Below are positions 10,485 to 19,918 of a stretch of 64,000 nucleotides of DNA, in pieces (the first letter of the stretch is position 1; the number at the start of each line of letters is the position of its first letter). The stretch is from the NCBI GenBank assembly GCA_039583875.1, contig CM077167.1, positions 155,693,545-155,757,544 on the forward strand. Direction: 5' to 3'. Under the pieces are notes generated by a model that ran no database searches, was not told where the DNA came from, and was given only the letters and a program-made list of their open reading frames with translations. A program made the translations under genes and the position numbers. The stretch comes from Platanthera guangdongensis. Taxonomy: Eukaryota > Streptophyta > Magnoliopsida > Asparagales > Orchidaceae.

Positions 10485-12091
10485 TGTTAGATCTAGTAGA
10501 CAGCCTTAGAGGGGGTGGGGGTGGGGTGGTGAATTTGGTTAACGATAAGTTATAAATTTTCTTTTACTAATGATTTAACGTTGCACAATGGAAATAAAAT
10601 ATTAGTGAAAATTAAAGCAAAGTATGTGTAAAAACCTTTATTATATATATCAATATGATCTTTATGATCTTTTAACTCAAAGATAAAAGGCGATGATTCT
10701 TACAACTTTGGTTTTCTATTCTAACTCTCATCTTGAACCGATTGACCCTAGCAAATCCTCCTTTGAGTAAGTCCCAATCCCCCCAGACCTAATCCTAAGT
10801 CTAGTCACCTAACAATGGAGAATTTGCACCTTAGATATCCCTCGAACTAATCGCCACACTTGAGGCAAATTTCTCTCTATAGACCTAATCCTACCTAGTC
10901 ATCATACACGAGGCGAATTCATACCCATTATATTATTCGACATTCAACTCAAAACAAAGAAAAAATACAATAAGACATGTAAAGATAAAGAGAAAATTAC
11001 TCTCGAAAGGAACTCTTGATATTTATGTCATCTTACGAATGCTCGATCTTTGTGGCTTGGGAGGCTTCCTCTTTGTTCTTCGTATGATCCTCGAAAATCT
11101 CCGGTTAATAAGAATTTTTTGCAGCGAGAAATCTTGGATATTCAAGAGAAAATCTTCAAGAGAATTTTGAGAGAACGTTTCTTGTTCACCGTTTTAATAG
11201 CGTTCAATCTTCTTGCATGTATATCTTTTGATCTCCCTTGAAGAAACCTTTCTTGAATCACTATGAATGACCCCTTCAATCCCTCTAGGCTGTCAGGACA
11301 AACAATCCTCTAAAATTTTCTTGTTTGAATGAAATCTCGTGCGAATAAATTGATGTTTAAATTCTTTTGGAGCTACCACATGGTGTCAGCATTGAAATTC
11401 GTATATCCTGCGCTCGATTTATTCTTCTGCACTGCAGAGGTTTTCATATGAAGTTGAAGCCATTGTTAGGTGATAGCTACTACTATGGGAAGGTAGTAAA
11501 ATTGGAATAGCCGCGCACTCTTCCTCTTCTATATCGCGGGGTCTTTATGAAGCTTAGCGCTAACGTTGGACGATAACCACTACCGTCGAGCGGTAGTGTC
11601 CTTTGGAATGCATCATTAAAACCCTGAATTATTAGCCCCGACGCTAGTACTTACTGCGGGGTGGTATTGGGATTTCTTGGTGCCCATCTAGATTGACTTG
11701 AATCTGTCCAGAGACTGCTCTAGGTTGCTCATCTGAGCTATCGCTGTTGGGCGATAGTCGTAACCGCTAAGCGATAGTCATAACCGCTTATGGTAACACC
11801 CTTTTTGAAAGTTCTCCAGGCAAACCCAAAAATTTCTAAGTTCACAACGAATCGTCGACAACATATCGATATATGCCAGGTTCTACGCTGGGCGATACCA
11901 GCTATCGATGACAGTAGTGTTCAGTTTTGGACCTAGTATTTTTCATTCAACCTTGTTCTTTCCTTGCCATCCATTACTTATATCAGCAATTATGCTTGTA
12001 TCTACACACTATGAAACACTTGCAAATATATATTAGAGATTTATCAATATTTTTTATTCTCAAACCAATACTGTCGAAACACGTTCCAAGA
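10485..12091. mobile_element. 1.6-kb LTR-type insertion in Cop4 (possible solo LTR)
   Basis: The segment is bounded by the 5-bp direct repeat AATAT (10480-10484 and 12092-12096), as left by an LTR element integrase. It starts TGTTAG and ends CCAAGA, close to TG...CA. There is no recognisable ORF. It has G-rich GGGGGTGGGGGTGGGG near 10513 and copies of a TACCG/CGGTAG motif between 11470 and 11910, e.g. CACTACCG-TCGAG-CGGTAGTG at 11578-11598. Its absence restores the copia RNase H order TKHI-EVDRHF. The family is unknown to me. Confidence 0.6.
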
Positions 12092-12168
12092 AATATGTTT
12101 AGTGCTAGTCTGTTGAACATAGCTGTGGGTTTGGGAAGAAATATGTTTAGTGCTAGTCTGCTGAACAA
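12092..12168. repeat. 48-bp partial tandem duplication in Cop4 RNase H
   Basis: The sequence AATATGTTTAGTGCTAGTCT occurs at 12092 and again at 12140, each copy encoding QQTSTKH on the minus strand. It duplicates the piece next to the insertion junction. Confidence 0.75.
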
Positions 12169-12218
12169 TACTGATTGCAGCTTTTTTGTTACATCACACC
12201 CGGATGTGAATAGTCTCA
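12097..12218 (-). pseudogene. Cop4 RNase H (segment 2)
   Basis: On the minus strand, after one copy of the hAT target duplication, the sequence reads SETIHIRV, a stop, CNKKAAISIVQQTSTKHI, the central copia RNase H block (normally LYCDNKAAI..NPVQHDRTKHI). It joins the 16294-16570 segment when the hAT and one duplication copy are left out. Confidence 0.75.
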
Positions 12219-12226
12219 CTTAGTAC
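12219..12226. repeat. left 8-bp target-site duplication of the hAT (CTTAGTAC)
   Basis: CTTAGTAC immediately precedes the left inverted repeat and is repeated exactly at 16286-16293 after the right end. Eight bp is the diagnostic duplication length of the hAT superfamily. Confidence 0.95.
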
Positions 12227-12362
12227 CAGGGGCGGAACTAGAAATTTTTCTTAACCCGGGCACAATTTTAAAATTAATAATTAAATGCAATTCTTAAATA
12301 AAATTAAACTAATATTGCAATTACTAAAAAGTTTTAAACAAAAAAAATACATGACATACCGT

Positions 12363-14720
12363 TCAACATGCCACCTTTCGTGGACACATATTTTGAAATT
12401 TTGTAATAATAGTATCATTAGTAATAGTGTCAGCAACATCCTTCTCCGTATAAACGATCATGCAGTCATTCATCCATTCGTCTCCCATTCTGTTTCGTAA
12501 ACGATTTTTTATAATCTTCATTGCAGAGAACATTCTTTCAACTGTAGCCGTTGCAACGGGTAGAAGACATGCCAACTTTAAAAGCCTGAAAACCAACTGA
12601 TAGTGATCTTGTTTTTTCAACTCCACCAATAATTTTAAAAGGCCACCAATTCCTTTACTTTGAGAGAACGTGTCGGTTGGTAAAGAGCGCATGTCAATAA
12701 TATACATATCAAGTTGTCCTTCAAGTAGTTGCAATTCTATTTGTGAGAAATCGGATGAGTACAATTCTGCGAGACGAACTAACTTTTGTTTATCAAATGA
12801 GGCAAATCGATCACTTGAATCAAGACAAGAAACACATAAAAGTAGTTCAGTGTTCACTTCATTAAAACGATCATTTAACTCGTTCAAAGTCCAATCCAGC
12901 ACTGTATTGTAGATTTCAACACGAAAATGATGATAATTTGTAACCTCTCTTTCATTGCGTCGCGATCTCCCTGCTTGAATATATTTTTCATTCATATTAG
13001 GAACCTCTATATGTTGTTTTGTGCAAAATTTTGATACTTCAGTCATAAAGGAGTTCCATTCAAGATCATCATTTCTGAAATTAAACAGTAACTGCTTTGT
13101 AAATTTTACAAACTTCATTGCATTAACAATGTCTTGATCCTTCTTCTGTAAAGCTTGTGATAACTCGTGTGACTTAGATAAAATATTCTTCATTAAGTGC
13201 AATAGAAAAATAAAATTAAAAGTCAAGAGACTTTTAATTAAAGTATTGGCCATTCCTCGTTGATTTCCATCTGCACCATCAACTTTAATAATTTCAAGTG
13301 CTTCAACAATAGATGAGAACATCCGAATAAAATTTAATATTGTGCCATAATGTGAACTCCACCGTGTGTCACCTGCTCTTTTTAATTCAAGTGGTTGATT
13401 TGCCCCTCGACCACTTTCCAACTCCCCGCAACCAAGCTCTAAAGCAACCCGATCAACTTCTAATGCTCTTATACAATCGCGTCGTTTACAAGAACCGCCA
13501 ACAACATTCAACACAAGGTTAATAAGCGTGAAAATCTCTGCAACTTCAACATGATCTTCTGCAACAGCTACTAATATTAGTTGCAGTTGATGAGCAAAAC
13601 AATGAATGTAGAAAGCACAATTATTCTCCTGCAATATCAACGTTTTCAGTCCTTTGAACTCACCCCTCATATTGCTAGCACCATCATAACCTTGACCCCG
13701 CAATTTAGAAATACTTAGGCAATGTTTTGCAAACAAATTATCAATAGCTTTCTTTAATGATAAGGCAGTGGTATCTACAACATGAACAAACCCAAGAAGT
13801 CGCTCCATAATAAGACCTTTTATAGAAACATAACGTAAAACCACGGCCATTTGTTCTTTTGTGGACACATCACGTGATTCGTCGACCAAAATACTGAAGC
13901 AGCTATCCCCAACGTCCTGAACAATTGTCTTTGTTATCTCTGATGCAATGCAAGAAACTATCTCCTTTTGGATTTTTGGAGATATTAATTGGCAATTGAT
14001 AGGTGCATTTTCGAAAACCACTGACTTGACCTCATTGTTATGCAATGCAAGAAATTCTAAAAGTTCAAGAAAATTGCCGCGATTGCTGGATTCTTTAGAC
14101 TCATCATGCCCGCAAAAAGATAACCCTTGTTTTAAAAGAAAGCGTATACAATCTATTGACGCACACAAACGAGCGCGATATTGAGCACGTTGTGTCTCTT
14201 CCTGCCTGCAAAATGCGACTTGAATACCTTGCTTCTGATTCATTAAAGCTATGCACATATTCTTAGAGTTATTATGTGCAGTTGTGTGATTTCCGACATG
14301 TTTCTCTAAGATCGTCCTATCTTTCCAATATCGGAAACCACGACATACAAATGTAGGATCACAACCTCTCTGGGGAAAAATGTAACAATAAAGACAAAAT
14401 GCAGCATCTTTATCTATACTGTATTCCAGCCAATCTTTAAACTCGGTAAACCAGATTTTGTTGAAACGACGAGCTTTATTTCCAATTTGAGTTTGTGGAA
14501 AATTTGCTAAAATTGGTTGACAAGGACCATTCTGTAAGTATTTTCTCCTTATCGTGTCTTGTATGTTTACATCATATGAGGTTATAGGTGGTCTCAATCC
14601 TGGATCAGCAATTAACTCATCTAAGCTAAATTCAGATCGAGTCCTTTTACCACATAAATCTGATGCTTGAGAATCTTGAGAAATTTGATTTGAGCTCACT
14701 TTTGAAAAAAACTTATCCAT
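12363..14720 (-). CDS. hAT transposase, TTF-type zinc finger / DUF4371 / hAT dimerisation class
   Basis: 785 codons from ATG at 14720 to TGA at 12363 with no interruption. The frame opens 41 codons earlier (14843), but the sequence just upstream of this ATG is a CTACTCAG splice acceptor (AG at 14728-14729), so the extra codons are probably intron and MDKFFSK is the real start. Domains: TTF-type zinc finger about residues 85-150 (C109, C112, H141, H145), DUF4371/RNase H fold about 160-470 with ILVDES (D280), GQGYDGASN (D346), CFAHQL and DTRW (residues 451-454), and a C-terminal hAT dimerisation segment with VERMFSAMK (E728) and KNRLRN. The spacing D-D-far E fits a hAT catalytic triad. Members of this class are abundant in plants and act in the nucleus, cutting at the inverted repeats. 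Confidence 0.93.
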   Translation of the reverse strand: MDKFFSKVSSNQISQDSQASDLCGKRTRSEFSLDELIADPGLRPPITSYDVNIQDTIRRKYLQNGPCQPILANFPQTQIGNKARRFNKIWFTEFKDWLEYSIDKDAAFCLYCYIFPQRGCDPTFVCRGFRYWKDRTILEKHVGNHTTAHNNSKNMCIALMNQKQGIQVAFCRQEETQRAQYRARLCASIDCIRFLLKQGLSFCGHDESKESSNRGNFLELLEFLALHNNEVKSVVFENAPINCQLISPKIQKEIVSCIASEITKTIVQDVGDSCFSILVDESRDVSTKEQMAVVLRYVSIKGLIMERLLGFVHVVDTTALSLKKAIDNLFAKHCLSISKLRGQGYDGASNMRGEFKGLKTLILQENNCAFYIHCFAHQLQLILVAVAEDHVEVAEIFTLINLVLNVVGGSCKRRDCIRALEVDRVALELGCGELESGRGANQPLELKRAGDTRWSSHYGTILNFIRMFSSIVEALEIIKVDGADGNQRGMANTLIKSLLTFNFIFLLHLMKNILSKSHELSQALQKKDQDIVNAMKFVKFTKQLLFNFRNDDLEWNSFMTEVSKFCTKQHIEVPNMNEKYIQAGRSRRNEREVTNYHHFRVEIYNTVLDWTLNELNDRFNEVNTELLLCVSCLDSSDRFASFDKQKLVRLAELYSSDFSQIELQLLEGQLDMYIIDMRSLPTDTFSQSKGIGGLLKLLVELKKQDHYQLVFRLLKLACLLPVATATVERMFSAMKIIKNRLRNRMGDEWMNDCMIVYTEKDVADTITNDTIITKFQNMCPRKVAC

Positions 14721-14727
14721 CGAACAC

Positions 14728-14760
14728 CTGAGTAGAAAACAACATTTGAAATACACACAA
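14728..14760 (-). other. splice acceptor of a 5'-UTR intron in the hAT gene
   Basis: On the minus strand a T-rich stretch leads to TTTTCTACTCAG followed by GTGTTCGATG, placing an AG acceptor 7 bases before the start codon. The donor and first exon are not resolved; they should lie between 14760 and 16230. Confidence 0.55.
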
Positions 14761-14837
14761 AAAAAGTATCTAATTTGATTGTGTGACCATAACAATTTAG
14801 CCTGGACTGAATTCAAAATGGTGGCAAATCCCGACGG

Positions 14838-15645
14838 GTACACGGGGCAATGCCCCTACGGCCAAGCGCGACCGTACCAGGCCCGCGAGGGAAAATGTGA
14901 AAACAGTGAACCAACATAAATCGAACATTTTGATGAAACATAAGATGAAACATAAATTGGGTGTAGTTGGAGGGGCCTAAGATGAAACATAAATTTTCAA
15001 ACCGTGGTAATTGCTCAAAAGTTAGCTCGGTTTCTGGCTCAAATCGTGGTCAAATCGAACATTTTGATATGAGTAGGAATATTACAAAGTTTAGTTTTTG
15101 ATCTGATTTTGATTCAGGTCGAGTGGCCAAAAAATCGTATTCAAATAATATATAATAGTAATTTATTAATTTATTATACAATGTATTAGTACTAGATAAT
15201 ATCAAACCTAATATTTAATTTAGCTCCAGACTGCTTAGTTAGTAGTTACTAGCCCTAAATTCCTAATTTTCAACTTGAACTCTTTGAGTCTCTGATGCCT
15301 CTTCTTCAAGCAGTCAGTTCTCCTCTCCCTTTCCTCTTCTTCGTTCTCACAGTTACCCTTCGTCCTCATCATTAACCCATAGCCTTCAATTCTCCTCTAC
15401 GAGTTTGAAATTGCAAGTGCGACTCTTCGTTCTAAATTGAAGACTCTTCATTCTAAATTGAATAGTAGAATCAGGGAGATTGGGACTTAGCCCTTACAGT
15501 TTAGGGATTATTTTTCTCAACGAATGTGTCTTCATCTCTATTTCTCTTTTTTTTTCATCGGAATTGTATTAAAACCATACACGGGGCAATGCTATTAACT
15601 AATTGGGTGTAGTTGGAGGGGCCTAAGATGAAACATAAATTTTCT
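14838..15645. repeat. internal direct repeats in the hAT 5' region
   Basis: TACACGGGGCAATGC occurs near 14838 and 15576, and TTGGGTGTAGTTGGAGGGGC followed by CTAAGATGAAACATAAATTT occurs near 14957 and 15603. The paired motifs suggest an internal duplication of the transposon leader. Confidence 0.75.
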
Positions 15646-15854
15646 AATGTTATCGATTATAATCAACATTACCAATAAAACCATTCTGTAAAAAAAATCA
15701 GTCAACTTTTCAAATCATGCATAGACAAACTTTAATTTGTGCAGAAAACATTTGGTAATGCAATTTCAAATTACCTGAAACAATATCAGTAGACAGTAAT
15801 GTACTGCAATTTCAAATTACCTGAAACAATATCAGCAAAGTACAATATCAGTAA

Positions 15855-15952
15855 TGTTTGAGAAGAAAATGTTTGAGAAGAAAATGTTTGAGAAGAAGAA
15901 GAAGAAGAAAATGTTTGAGAAGAAGAAGAAGAAGAAGAAGAAGAAGAAGAAT
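15855..15952. repeat. ATGTTTGAGAAGAAA / (GAA)n array
   Basis: Four copies of ATGTTTGAGAAGAA, the last two extended by GAA trinucleotide runs. It lies in the hAT leader and gives spurious Lys/Glu-rich ORFs. Confidence 0.9.
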
Positions 15953-15954
15953 AC

Positions 15955-16100
15955 CGGCGGGCACGATCAGGGCCGGGATCGATCAGGGACGGCGATCAGG
16001 GCCGGGAATCGGGATCGATCAGGGACGGCGATCAGGGCCGGGATCGATCACGGACGGCCGGCCGGGGCTACGGTACGCGATCAGCGACGACACGGTGGGC
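15955..16100. repeat. CpG-rich GATCAGGG tandem repeats near the right hAT end
   Basis: Copies of GATCAGGGCCGGGA and GATCAGGGACGGC alternate. The GC content contrasts sharply with the AT-rich rest of the element. Subterminal repeats of this kind bind transposase in several hAT elements; that role is inferred here. Confidence 0.75.
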
Positions 16101-16237
16101 GGCCGGGCGGCCGGGGCTAGGGCACGCGATCGAGCACGGGAGCAGCTAGGGCACGCGATCGGCTTCTGATTTCTTCCTACAGTCGGTGCTAGGGCACGGG
16201 GGCAGTCCTGCTTATCCCGATAGAAATGGCGAAAAAT

Positions 16238-16263
16238 CACGCCCGGGCACGTGCCCGGGCGTG
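16238..16263. other. 26-bp perfect palindrome at the right hAT terminus
   Basis: CACGCCCGGGCAC followed by its exact reverse complement. Its centre is CACGTG and each arm holds CCCGGGC. It sits 22 bp inside the element end. The left end has only one CCCGGGCAC arm. Confidence 0.9.
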
Positions 16264-16285
16264 TCCGAACATGGATCCGCCGGTG

Positions 16286-16293
16286 CTTAGTAC
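16286..16293. repeat. right 8-bp target-site duplication of the hAT (CTTAGTAC)
   Basis: Exact copy of the left duplication, followed by Cop4 RNase H sequence in the original minus-strand frame. Confidence 0.95.
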
Positions 16294-16570
16294 CAGATCA
16301 CACTTAAGGATGCGTAACGACAATCCTTCATATATGTCATATGTCATAGCTTTAAATTCAGCTTCTGTACTAGACATTGCTACAACATATTATTTTTTAC
16401 TTCTCGACTTAACCAGGTTTCCAAAAATGAACAAACATTACCCAAATGTAGATCCCCTGTCTTCAATAGATCCAACCAAATCTTCATTAGTATGAATTTT
16501 AATTTTTAACTCAGCGCTAGGAGTGAAGATGCCTTTCCAGGCGAGGTCTTCAGATACCTCATGATTTTAT
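16294..16570 (-). pseudogene. Cop4 RNase H (segment 3)
   Basis: Minus-strand copia RNase H start: KIHTNEDLVGSIEDRGST, then VAMSSTEAEFKAMTYD and LSLRILKCDL, ending at the hAT target site. Internal stops (for example in the VKSRSKK*YVV block) show it was already decaying. It continues into 12218-12097 beyond the hAT. Confidence 0.82.
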
Positions 16571-16900
16571 TGTTAAACCATCACACCCATTTTCCATTAT
16601 AAAACCCGGGTCAAAGATAGGAGATGTGAGGCCTATTATAGGCACGAGTGGGTCGTCTGGGTAGGCAGTGTGAGACTAATCTTGGCGTGCCTTTTTTGGT
16701 TCATGATTGTCCGTCCAATATGCCCCTCAGCGTGAACCTTGCTCTGATACCATGTTAAACCACTACACCCATTTTCCATTCTCCCGAGTCAAAGATTGGA
16801 GAGGCGGAGCCTATCCTATTATAACAAGTTTACTGTCTGGGTAGGTGACGTGAGACTAATCTTGACATGCCTTTTTTGGTTCATGCTGGACTGTCCAACA
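16571..16900 (-). mobile_element. TRIM element (terminal-repeat retrotransposon in miniature)
   Basis: Two direct repeats of about 150 bp, both TGTTAAACCA at the left, at 16571-16720 and 16753-16900, flank an internal part of only 32 bp. That part contains GCTCTGATACCA (16741-16752), the reverse complement of the tRNA-iMet primer site, and CCCCTCA, a polypurine tract on the minus strand. So the element reads on the minus strand: LTR, primer site, polypurine tract, LTR. Flanks TTTAT and TATAT match at 4 of 5 bases. It lies inside the Cop4 RT/RNase H junction. TRIMs have no genes and move with enzymes of other elements. Confidence 0.9.
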
Positions 16901-17560
16901 TATATTAGCAACATTGAGATGTTGTCATTGGGGAATTTGTATATTGGCTAACGGAACTTATAACATAAGCTATGTCAGAACGAGTATAAGATATATAGAT
17001 TAACTGCCCGACAAGACGTTGGAAACGGGTGATGTCTTTAATAATACCCACGTCATTTGTTTCAATGATATATTTCTTTGAGAGATGAAAATATCATGTT
17101 TAGATCTAGCAATTTTAATCTCTAGAAAATACCCAAGTTTTTCTAGATCTTTTACTTCAAACTCCTCTAAATTCTCACTTAAAATATTCACTTCTTCAAC
17201 ATCATCGCCTCTTATAACAATGTTGAAGCTAACATGTTGTCCCTCTGTTTGATAATCAAAGTATGATCAACTTAACTTAGTTTGTTTACAAGAGAGATCA
17301 TGACTTTGTGAGAATAAGTTAAGTTTGCACCCTATTTTTTCAAAATCGTGAGGAGAAAAATAGGTGGGAGTGATATATATACCTTTTCTTCTAAGTTTTT
17401 GTGAAGAAATGCATTATTCACATCTAATATTTAAGATCTCATCTCTTGCACACAACACATGATAACAAGACACTTATAGAGTTCATTTTGTTAAAAGGGA
17501 AAAAATTTCTTGATAAATAATCCTCAGGGTTTTAGTATGTCCCCTTGCCACCTGTCTCGA
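16901..17560 (-). pseudogene. Cop4 reverse transcriptase remnant
   Basis: The minus frame 17191-17000 has EEFEVKDLEKLGYFLEIKIA and SKHDIFISQRN, the block after the RT catalytic site. Down to 16905 there is ISYTRSDIAYVISSVSQYTN. Upstream bases to 17560 contain degraded RT N-terminal sequence. The YVDD box is not readable, so RT is dead. Confidence 0.75.
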
Positions 17561-17633
17561 TTTGTGACGTTCCACCAAGCCTTCAGTGTTCTACTTCACA
17601 GTGAACATCCACTTACAACCAATTATCTTCTTT

Positions 17634-18620
17634 CTATTTGGGAGGTATGTTAAATCTCACATATGATTTTATTTTCAAAGTTGACATTTTCTCAATCATT
17701 GACTTTTTCACTTTGATGCCCAAGTGCCTCCTGCCACGAGGTTTGAATTGAAATAAATGCAAGAGGAGATACAAAGTTCTATGTGAAAGTGTTACAGTGT
17801 CATCAGAAATATAATGACACAATGGGTGTTGGGTGCACGATCTAATACCCTTAATGGGGGCAATGGGAAGTTCCGATTATTCTACTGACGGATTTTGCAC
17901 TAGCACTGGAAGCATGATATGTGCTTGTGTTGGGACCTTTACACCGTCTGGTGTACACTTGTAATTCCAATTCTTTTAGAGGAAGCTCCCCCAGATTGGG
18001 TGTCTCGTCATGAGTATGTGTAAGAATAAAGTATGATGGATGAATCAATAAGGATATAATATGAGAGCTTACTTCTACTGTAGGTGTCGACTCCCTCTAA
18101 AGTGATGTAATGTAATAAGGCTAATAAGGAGATTCATGAAAGGTAATATCCGATGTGCCAAAGATCCTCTTTGTAGGAGGGTGATAATATTTATACCCTG
18201 TTCGAGTGGGAAGGTATCCCTGGAACACACCCTTGAGAGCACATTGTCATGTTTAAACTGTTCTGGAGAATGTATGCGAATAAAGCATCCCAATCAAATA
18301 ATTTTTGTTGGAGAGTATGTGGGTTTACCCATATGGTGATAAGAGAGTTTGGTGTTCTAAGAACTTGGAGGGCATGTGATTGATGAGATAGATATTCGTG
18401 AGAATGACATCTCCTAATAGAATTTAGGAAGGTTCAGACTGAATAGTAAATATCGAGCAATTTCCAAGAGGTCACAACATTTTGCTCAGCTACCCATTCT
18501 AAGAAGGAGAGTGAACATATGAAGTTTGATGGATAATGCCATGATCGACAAGAAAGTGTTCAAATGGGGAGTTGATATATTATCGACCATTGTCATTATG
18601 TAAAATTATGATATTAGCGA
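17634..18620 (-). pseudogene. Cop4 integrase and linker remnant
   Basis: The minus strand around 18290-18100 carries IHSPEQFKHDNVLSRV and a stretch with TGYKYYHP in another frame, the copia linker after integrase. Nearer 18540-18440 a trace of the SQNGVAEQNV type is visible. Frames are heavily broken. Confidence 0.65.
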
Positions 18621-18659
18621 AAAATTGGGTAGAAACGATGTTATAGTATTTTTGAAAGA

Positions 18660-18990
18660 GAAAACACTTAACTCTTATTTTTCATCAAAAATGGAGAGAC
18701 GAACCATCAACAATGCTCAATTTATCTCTTTTAGAAATAGGGGAATATTATAAAACCTAAAGTTGATTCAATCATGTGATAAGTGAATCCTGAGTTGATA
18801 ATGCACTAAGGGGAAGGGCGATTGATAGCAGAGTGGGTACTCGTTGTATCTGTGTTGGCAAAGGCATATGAGAAAATTGTGGTGGTGGGACTCTCAGGAG
18901 TAAAACCATCATCAACCAACGAAGACGCCGAACCTACATCTCTTCTGGAGAAAATAACAACTTTCTGTGAATTCGTACTTTCCTTGATTA
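18660..18990 (-). pseudogene. Cop4 protease remnant, active-site Asp replaced
   Basis: On the minus strand IINSGFTYHMIES lies near 18800-18760 where active copies have IIDSGATDHMT, so the catalytic Asp is Asn. ISKRDKLSIVDGSSLHF follows toward 18690. Upstream (18990-18820) is a Ser/Thr-rich linker. No gag capsid or 5' LTR was found beyond 19000. Confidence 0.65.
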
Positions 18991-19000
18991 CCTTTGATGG

Positions 19001-19913
19001 ATTGATTTGAATTAATTATAATTATAGATTTTTGCTTACTTATGTAGTTATTTCTTCCATGTACTTTTTCTTGTATATGCATTTCTGTGTTAACCCTCTT
19101 TTCCTTATCTTTTTATATCACAAGTTCTCTTATATCACCACTTTTACTTTCAATCACAACTTCAATTCTTCCGTGAATAATAACCTAGATGGAAAAAGGT
19201 AACTAAAAATTGAAGCATGGAAGTCATCTACCCATCTAGGGTTTCTTTTTTTGCATGAAAGTGGAGGAAAAAAATATAATACACATGTTAAATCTCCTCT
19301 AAAATTCAAGAGGAGAAGAAATTCAGGAAATTGAAGCTTTAGAACGTAGTTAGGGATTTCAGATCTACCAATCAGAGCAAGAAATTCACATGAAATTAAA
19401 AAGGAGTTAAGAGGGATGGATTACTTTTTTATAGGAAGAAAAGCAAAAGAAATCAAAGGTGATTTGGGCTGTCGGCGAGAGATCGTGTGCACCGGCTGCT
19501 GTCTGGAGTCAGGAGTGGTTTCGTGCTCGTGAACATGGAGGAATGAAGAAAGGCTCTACTTTTTCCTTTTCTTAATCGTGTGACCTGACCCCTCATCGTG
19601 ACATGCAAGAGTCGATCTACCATGAATCATGCTTGGACCAGCTGATTTTTCATTATCCAACCAAGCTCTAATTTTAAAACCTTATAATAATACTTTCACT
19701 TAATATAAACTTGTAATTATTCTAACTAAATTTCGTATTTTGTTACATCACTACAAAACTATGTCGTCAAATTAATTTATTGTCGACATCTTGACGTGCA
19801 TGCTAATTAGCATAAATACTTTAATTAATAATACCTTTTACTGATGACGACGTTACATGTAGTGCTATACACTGTGACGCAGGACGAATCTATATACGAT
19901 GAAAAATTGATGA
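19001..19913. other. unassigned AT-rich stretch left of the solo LTR
   Basis: No transposon domain or long ORF. On the minus strand a TATA-like TATAAAAAA (19425-19433) is followed by leader-like sequence, so this may be the lost 5' region of Cop4 or an old promoter. Nothing firm. Confidence 0.3.
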
Positions 19914-19918
19914 CCAAC

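Larger units (their letters stand above)
12227..16285 (-). mobile_element. complete hAT superfamily DNA transposon (4059 bp)
   Basis: Ends are imperfect inverted repeats: left CAGGGGCGGAACTAG, right end on the opposite strand CACCGGCGGATCCATG, and both sides carry CCCGGGCAC about 30 bp inside. An exact 8-bp duplication CTTAGTAC flanks it, and the interrupted copia RNase H frame is restored when it is removed. Inside are a minus-strand transposase gene with an open frame, a 5' region of 1.5 kb with an intron acceptor, an ATGTTTGAGAAGAAA/(GAA)n array and a CpG-rich repeated tract. Everything needed for an autonomous element seems present. Confidence 0.93.

Noticed and set aside
14721..14843. 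41 extra N-terminal codons of the hAT transposase ORF
   Set aside because: They lie upstream of a clear splice acceptor (CTACTCAG at 14728), are Cys/Phe-rich and lack family similarity; the start was set at 14720.
15854..16169. Lys/Arg-rich ORFs at the GAA array
   Set aside because: They come from simple repeats and CpG-rich tandem repeats, not from protein coding.
16741..16752. tRNA gene suggested by the iMet-like match
   Set aside because: Only about 12 bases match; these are primer-binding sites, and no cloverleaf is present in the window.
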